Both the position numbers and the translations under genes were made by a program. DNA of 17,073 bases from NCBI GenBank assembly GCA_017380955.1, contig JAFOCZ010000112.1, positions 1-17,073 on the forward strand, given 5' to 3'. Under the pieces are notes generated by a model, which did no database searches, was not told the origin of the DNA, and worked only from the letters and a program-made list of their open reading frames with translations. This DNA is from Alistipes sp. GTDB taxonomy: Bacteria > Bacteroidota > Bacteroidia > Bacteroidales > Rikenellaceae. Below, in pieces: positions 14,124 to 17,073 of the stretch (positions are counted from its first letter, which is position 1; each line of letters opens with the position of its first letter).

Positions 14124-16775
14124 TTGAGACATTTATTCTTAAAATATCTAACCTCAACGCTTATCGTTGCAGCGTTTCTATGCCTCTCGTTCGGTCTTAC
14201 CGAGGCGGGAGCAGGCGGTTTTGGTCTATTCCAAACCCGCGATAGCGCAACAGTGCAGAACACTTCGCGCGACACCACAAGCCAACAAAAACAGCGTCGC
14301 AGCGCCAGCGCCCCAATGTTTGACGACATTGTGGAGGGTAAGGCCGCAGACTCTGTGGTCTTCGATGCGCGCAACAAGATGATATATAGTTACAAAACGG
14401 GTGATGTTACATACCAGGGTATGAACCTCAAGGCCGACTTTATGCGTGTGAATATGCAGACCAAGGATATCTTTGCTCACGGATACCCTTCGGATACTGT
14501 CGACGGTCGCCCTACGACAACACACCCCGAGTTCTCGGATGGTGGCACACCATACTCTATGGATACCATCACCTACAACCTCGACTCTCGCAAGGCTAAG
14601 ATTAAGGGTATTGCAACACAGCAGGGCGATGGCTGGCTGGTGGGTAGCAGCGTGAAGATGCACCCCGATGAGTCTATCCACATTGGTAATGGTATGTACA
14701 CCACTTGTGAGCATACCGACCATCCACACTTCTACCTTGCGATGACACAGGCAAAGGTTATCCCTGGCAAGAAGATTATCACAGGATACGCCTACCTCGT
14801 TATGGAGGATGTACCTATCTACTTCCCAGGTATCCCCGAGGCATTCTTTCCTATCCACAATGGTCCTAAGTCGGGAATCCTGATGCCTACATATGGTGAG
14901 GATAAGAAGGGTTTCTTCATCCGTGATTTGGGTTACTACTTCACACTTGGCGAGCATATGGACCTCGCGATACGTGGCGGTATCTACACCCTCGGCTCGT
15001 GGGAGGTGTCGGCAGTATCGCAGTATGTAAAGCGTTATAAGTTCAAGGGTAACTTCAACCTGCAATACTCCGCTATCCGCACCGGCGAGAAGGGCGAGGC
15101 AGACTTCGTGCAGCAGAACAACTACAAGATTCAGTGGTCTCACTCCCAGGATGCCAAGGCAAACCCTGGCTCTACATTCTCGGCATCGGTAAACCTTACA
15201 TCAAGTGGTTATAGCAAGTATTCGGCAACCAACGTCAACGACATCCTTGCCACACAGACCAACTCTTCAATCTCATACTCGAAGAATTGGGAGGGTACGC
15301 CATTCTCATTGGCGCTGAATATGTCGGTTTCGCAGAACTCTAAGAATAAGACTATCGCCGTAACACTTCCTACGATTACCTTCAACGTGGCAAGTTTCAA
15401 CCCCCTCAAGCGTAAAGAGGCTATCGGCAAGACACGTTGGTACGAGAAGATTAAGATGAGTTACTCGATGAAGATGACCAACACAGTGAACACCACCGAG
15501 GATGCCATCTTCTCGCCCGAGACTCTCAAGAATATGAAGAACGGTATTCAGCACACATTGCCAATCTCTACATCGCTATCGCTCTTCAACTACATCAACG
15601 TCAGCCCATCGTTCAACTACACCGAGCGTTGGTACTTCAAGAAGGTGAGCCAGCAGTGGAACAACGACACCAAGCAACTCGAGACACTCGACCCTGAGTA
15701 TGGTTTCTGGCGCTTGTATAACTACAACGCCTCGGTATCGGCAAATACCACGGTGTATGGTACCTATGTAGCCAAGAAGAAGGAGCGTAAGTTGCAGGCC
15801 GTGCGCCACACCATAACTCCTAACGTGGGATTCAGTTATGCTCCGGACTTCAGCCGTCAGAAGTATGGCTTCTACGAGACTGTGCAGACCGACACTACGG
15901 GTAAGTTCAAGGTATACTCACCATTCACCGACAACGCCTATGGTGTTCCTGGTAGCGGTCAGCAGTTCTCGCTCACATTCGGACTCTCGCAGTCGTTAGA
16001 GGCTAAGATTCGCACCAAGGATACCGTCAAGAAGGTAAAACTTATCGACCAGATATCTATCAACGGCTCGTATAACTTCTTGGCAGACTCTATGCGTCTA
16101 TCGACACTCCCTATACAGTTGCGTACTACGATTTACCAAAACGTAGCCCTCAACCTGTCCTTCACCCTCGACCCTTATGAGGTATCACCCGAGGGTGTGC
16201 GCTACAACAAACTTATGTGGAGCCGAGGCTCTATAGGACGTATACAATCGGCAAGTTGGAGTTTTGGATATACCTTCCGCTCGCGTGAGGATAAGTTACG
16301 CCCTGCGGGTAACGACATCACATCACTTCCTGCGGAGTATTTCAACTGTTGGTCCGACCCTTATGGCGAACTAAACCCTGCTATGCGCCGACAGTGGATG
16401 GCGGGACAATACTATGACTTCTCCATACCGTGGAACTTTGGCTTCAACTATAGCATCAGTTATAGTGCGCAGTATGTCAACAACGGAACTACGGGATATA
16501 AGAAGAACATACAGCAGACCGTGAACTTCAACGGTAGTGTTAAACTAACGCCAAAGACTATGATTACGGCGACGTCGGGTTATGACTTCACCACACGCAA
16601 GATATCAATGACCTCCATCTCCATATCTCGCGACTTGCACTGCTGGCAGATGTCCTTCACGTGGATACCATTCGGTACGCACAAGAGTTGGGCATTTAAC
16701 ATCGGTGTTAAGGCTGCGTCGTTGGCCGACTTGAAGTACGATAAGAGTTACTCACAGTACGACTATATGTACTAA
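14124..16775 (+). CDS. lptD: LPS assembly outer-membrane protein LptD
   Basis: LptD is the outer-membrane barrel that inserts lipopolysaccharide into the outer leaflet. The 883-residue protein starts with a signal-like segment (about 1-28). A Ser/Gln-rich stretch leads to an OstA/LptA-like periplasmic domain (about 66-215), which ends in the TTCEHTDHPHFYL segment (193-205). The barrel domain follows, beginning with YFPGIPEAFFPIHNGPKSG (233-251), the Bacteroidota-type entry to the barrel. It ends in a polar, aromatic C-terminus, SQYDYMY. The start is a TTG at 14124: an in-frame stop lies at 14118-14120, only ATT precedes the TTG, and the next ATG (residue 65, 14316) would remove the signal segment. 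LptE and other Lpt genes are not in this window. A hairpin terminator follows the stop. Confidence 0.93.
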   Translation: MRHLFLKYLTSTLIVAAFLCLSFGLTEAGAGGFGLFQTRDSATVQNTSRDTTSQQKQRRSASAPMFDDIVEGKAADSVVFDARNKMIYSYKTGDVTYQGMNLKADFMRVNMQTKDIFAHGYPSDTVDGRPTTTHPEFSDGGTPYSMDTITYNLDSRKAKIKGIATQQGDGWLVGSSVKMHPDESIHIGNGMYTTCEHTDHPHFYLAMTQAKVIPGKKIITGYAYLVMEDVPIYFPGIPEAFFPIHNGPKSGILMPTYGEDKKGFFIRDLGYYFTLGEHMDLAIRGGIYTLGSWEVSAVSQYVKRYKFKGNFNLQYSAIRTGEKGEADFVQQNNYKIQWSHSQDAKANPGSTFSASVNLTSSGYSKYSATNVNDILATQTNSSISYSKNWEGTPFSLALNMSVSQNSKNKTIAVTLPTITFNVASFNPLKRKEAIGKTRWYEKIKMSYSMKMTNTVNTTEDAIFSPETLKNMKNGIQHTLPISTSLSLFNYINVSPSFNYTERWYFKKVSQQWNNDTKQLETLDPEYGFWRLYNYNASVSANTTVYGTYVAKKKERKLQAVRHTITPNVGFSYAPDFSRQKYGFYETVQTDTTGKFKVYSPFTDNAYGVPGSGQQFSLTFGLSQSLEAKIRTKDTVKKVKLIDQISINGSYNFLADSMRLSTLPIQLRTTIYQNVALNLSFTLDPYEVSPEGVRYNKLMWSRGSIGRIQSASWSFGYTFRSREDKLRPAGNDITSLPAEYFNCWSDPYGELNPAMRRQWMAGQYYDFSIPWNFGFNYSISYSAQYVNNGTTGYKKNIQQTVNFNGSVKLTPKTMITATSGYDFTTRKISMTSISISRDLHCWQMSFTWIPFGTHKSWAFNIGVKAASLADLKYDKSYSQYDYMY

Positions 16776-16797
16776 TCGTATATACATATAAAAAATG

Positions 16798-16819
16798 AAG
16801 GGTCTGAGCACAGACCCTT
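16798..16819. terminator. Bidirectional hairpin terminator between lptD and the Sel1 gene
   Basis: AAGGGTCTG (16798-16806) and CAGACCCTT (16811-16819) form a perfect 9-bp stem with an AGCA loop, 22 bases after the lptD stop. On the minus strand the stem is followed closely by a run of six T (opposite A at 16790-16795), a good intrinsic terminator for the Sel1 gene. On the plus strand only one extra T follows, so termination of lptD would be weaker. Confidence 0.75.
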
Positions 16820-16824
16820 TACTC

Positions 16825-16950
16825 TACGAAGTTGTATAACAAGAGTTAGTTTTAGGCGCACGAAGATCGAAAAACCGCAGTTTACTGAGCGTAAATGAGG
16901 CTTTTGAGGTCAAGTGCAACGCCAAAATAACCTTGTTAGACGGCTTCGTA
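16825..16950. repeat. Long imperfect palindrome overlapping a gene end
   Basis: The outer arms TACGAAGTTGTATAACAAG (16825-16843) and, inverted, TACGAAGCCGTCTAACAAG (16932-16950) agree at 16 of 19 positions. Inside them, a second pair (GGCG near 16855 with CGCC at 16920-16923) and a central TTTAC/GTAAA stem (16881-16885 and 16891-16895) share nearly the same centre, about 16888. The right arm covers the last four codons and stop of the Sel1 gene. No ORF or transposase is inside. It resembles a small non-coding palindromic element of the MITE or REP kind; I have an uncertain memory of similar sequences near gene ends in Alistipes. Confidence 0.65.
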
Positions 16951-17073
16951 CCCTAATTCGGCTGCTTTTGCAAATAACTCCTCAGCCTTAGCATCATCCT
17001 GCATAACACCAAAGCCCTCTTCGTATAACTTACCAAGACAGTAATATGCCTCGGCAACACCTGCCTCACAGGC
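16936..17073 (-). CDS. Sel1-repeat protein, C-terminal fragment
   Basis: The minus strand is open from the window edge (17073) to a TAA at 16938-16936, giving the last 45 codons of a gene that continues to the right. The peptide reads as one Sel1-like repeat: AEAYYCLGKLYEEGFGV, then DDAKAEELFAKAAELGYEAV. The LG-x-LY-x-x-G-x-GV core and the KA...AAELG ending are typical of Sel1/TPR-like helical repeats, which usually mediate protein contacts. The total length and role cannot be seen. The final codons YEAV and the stop fall in the arm of the 16825-16950 palindrome. Confidence 0.82.
   Translation of the reverse strand, partial: ACEAGVAEAYYCLGKLYEEGFGVMQDDAKAEELFAKAAELGYEAV

Noticed and set aside
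14226..15143. A 305-codon minus-strand ORF
   Set aside because: It is antisense to the OstA-like domain and barrel entry of lptD and shows no recognisable motif.

Overview
This window looks like a core chromosomal segment of a Bacteroidota genome, most likely order Bacteroidales and possibly Rikenellaceae/Alistipes-like. The genus is a guess. The phylum-level evidence is a fused MurF-alanine racemase, the order mutL / rhomboid / membrane EEP protein, an LptD of the Bacteroidota type, promoter -7 elements of the TAnnTTTG type, and little Shine-Dalgarno signal.

Layout. Positions 13971 down to 1 hold eleven closely packed minus-strand genes. In transcription order these are: an N-acetylmuramoyl-L-alanine amidase with a C-terminal SPOR-like region; an MCE/MlaD protein; mutS2; a murF-alr fusion; an RsmI-like methyltransferase overlapping it by one base (TAATG); grpE; dnaJ; an unrecognised one-helix membrane protein; mutL; a rhomboid protease; and a membrane-anchored endonuclease/exonuclease/phosphatase protein that runs off the left edge. 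To the right, lptD (14124-16775) is on the plus strand, divergent from the amidase. It is followed by a hairpin terminator and the 3' end of a minus-strand Sel1-repeat gene that runs off the right edge.

Functions. The right part is about building the envelope: lipopolysaccharide export (LptD), lipid transport (MlaD-like), peptidoglycan hydrolysis (amidase) and peptidoglycan precursor synthesis (MurF-Alr). The middle and left parts are about quality control: MutS2, GrpE, DnaJ, MutL and a rhomboid protease. These are known families, and I do not see a defence island, phage, CRISPR array, tRNA or rRNA.

The unusual material lies between the genes. Positions 760-1008 carry a three-armed, 28-bp interspersed repeat and a six-unit heptamer array touching the rhomboid stop codon. 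Positions 13972-14123 hold two -7 elements facing each other with several hairpins, so the lptD and amidase leaders may overlap. The lptD reading frame appears to start at TTG. Positions 16825-16950 form a long imperfect palindrome whose right arm supplies the last four codons and the stop of the Sel1 gene. MutL lacks the usual endonuclease residues. No gene-free stretch exceeds 300 bases. I found no convincing new system; the repeat elements are the best leads.
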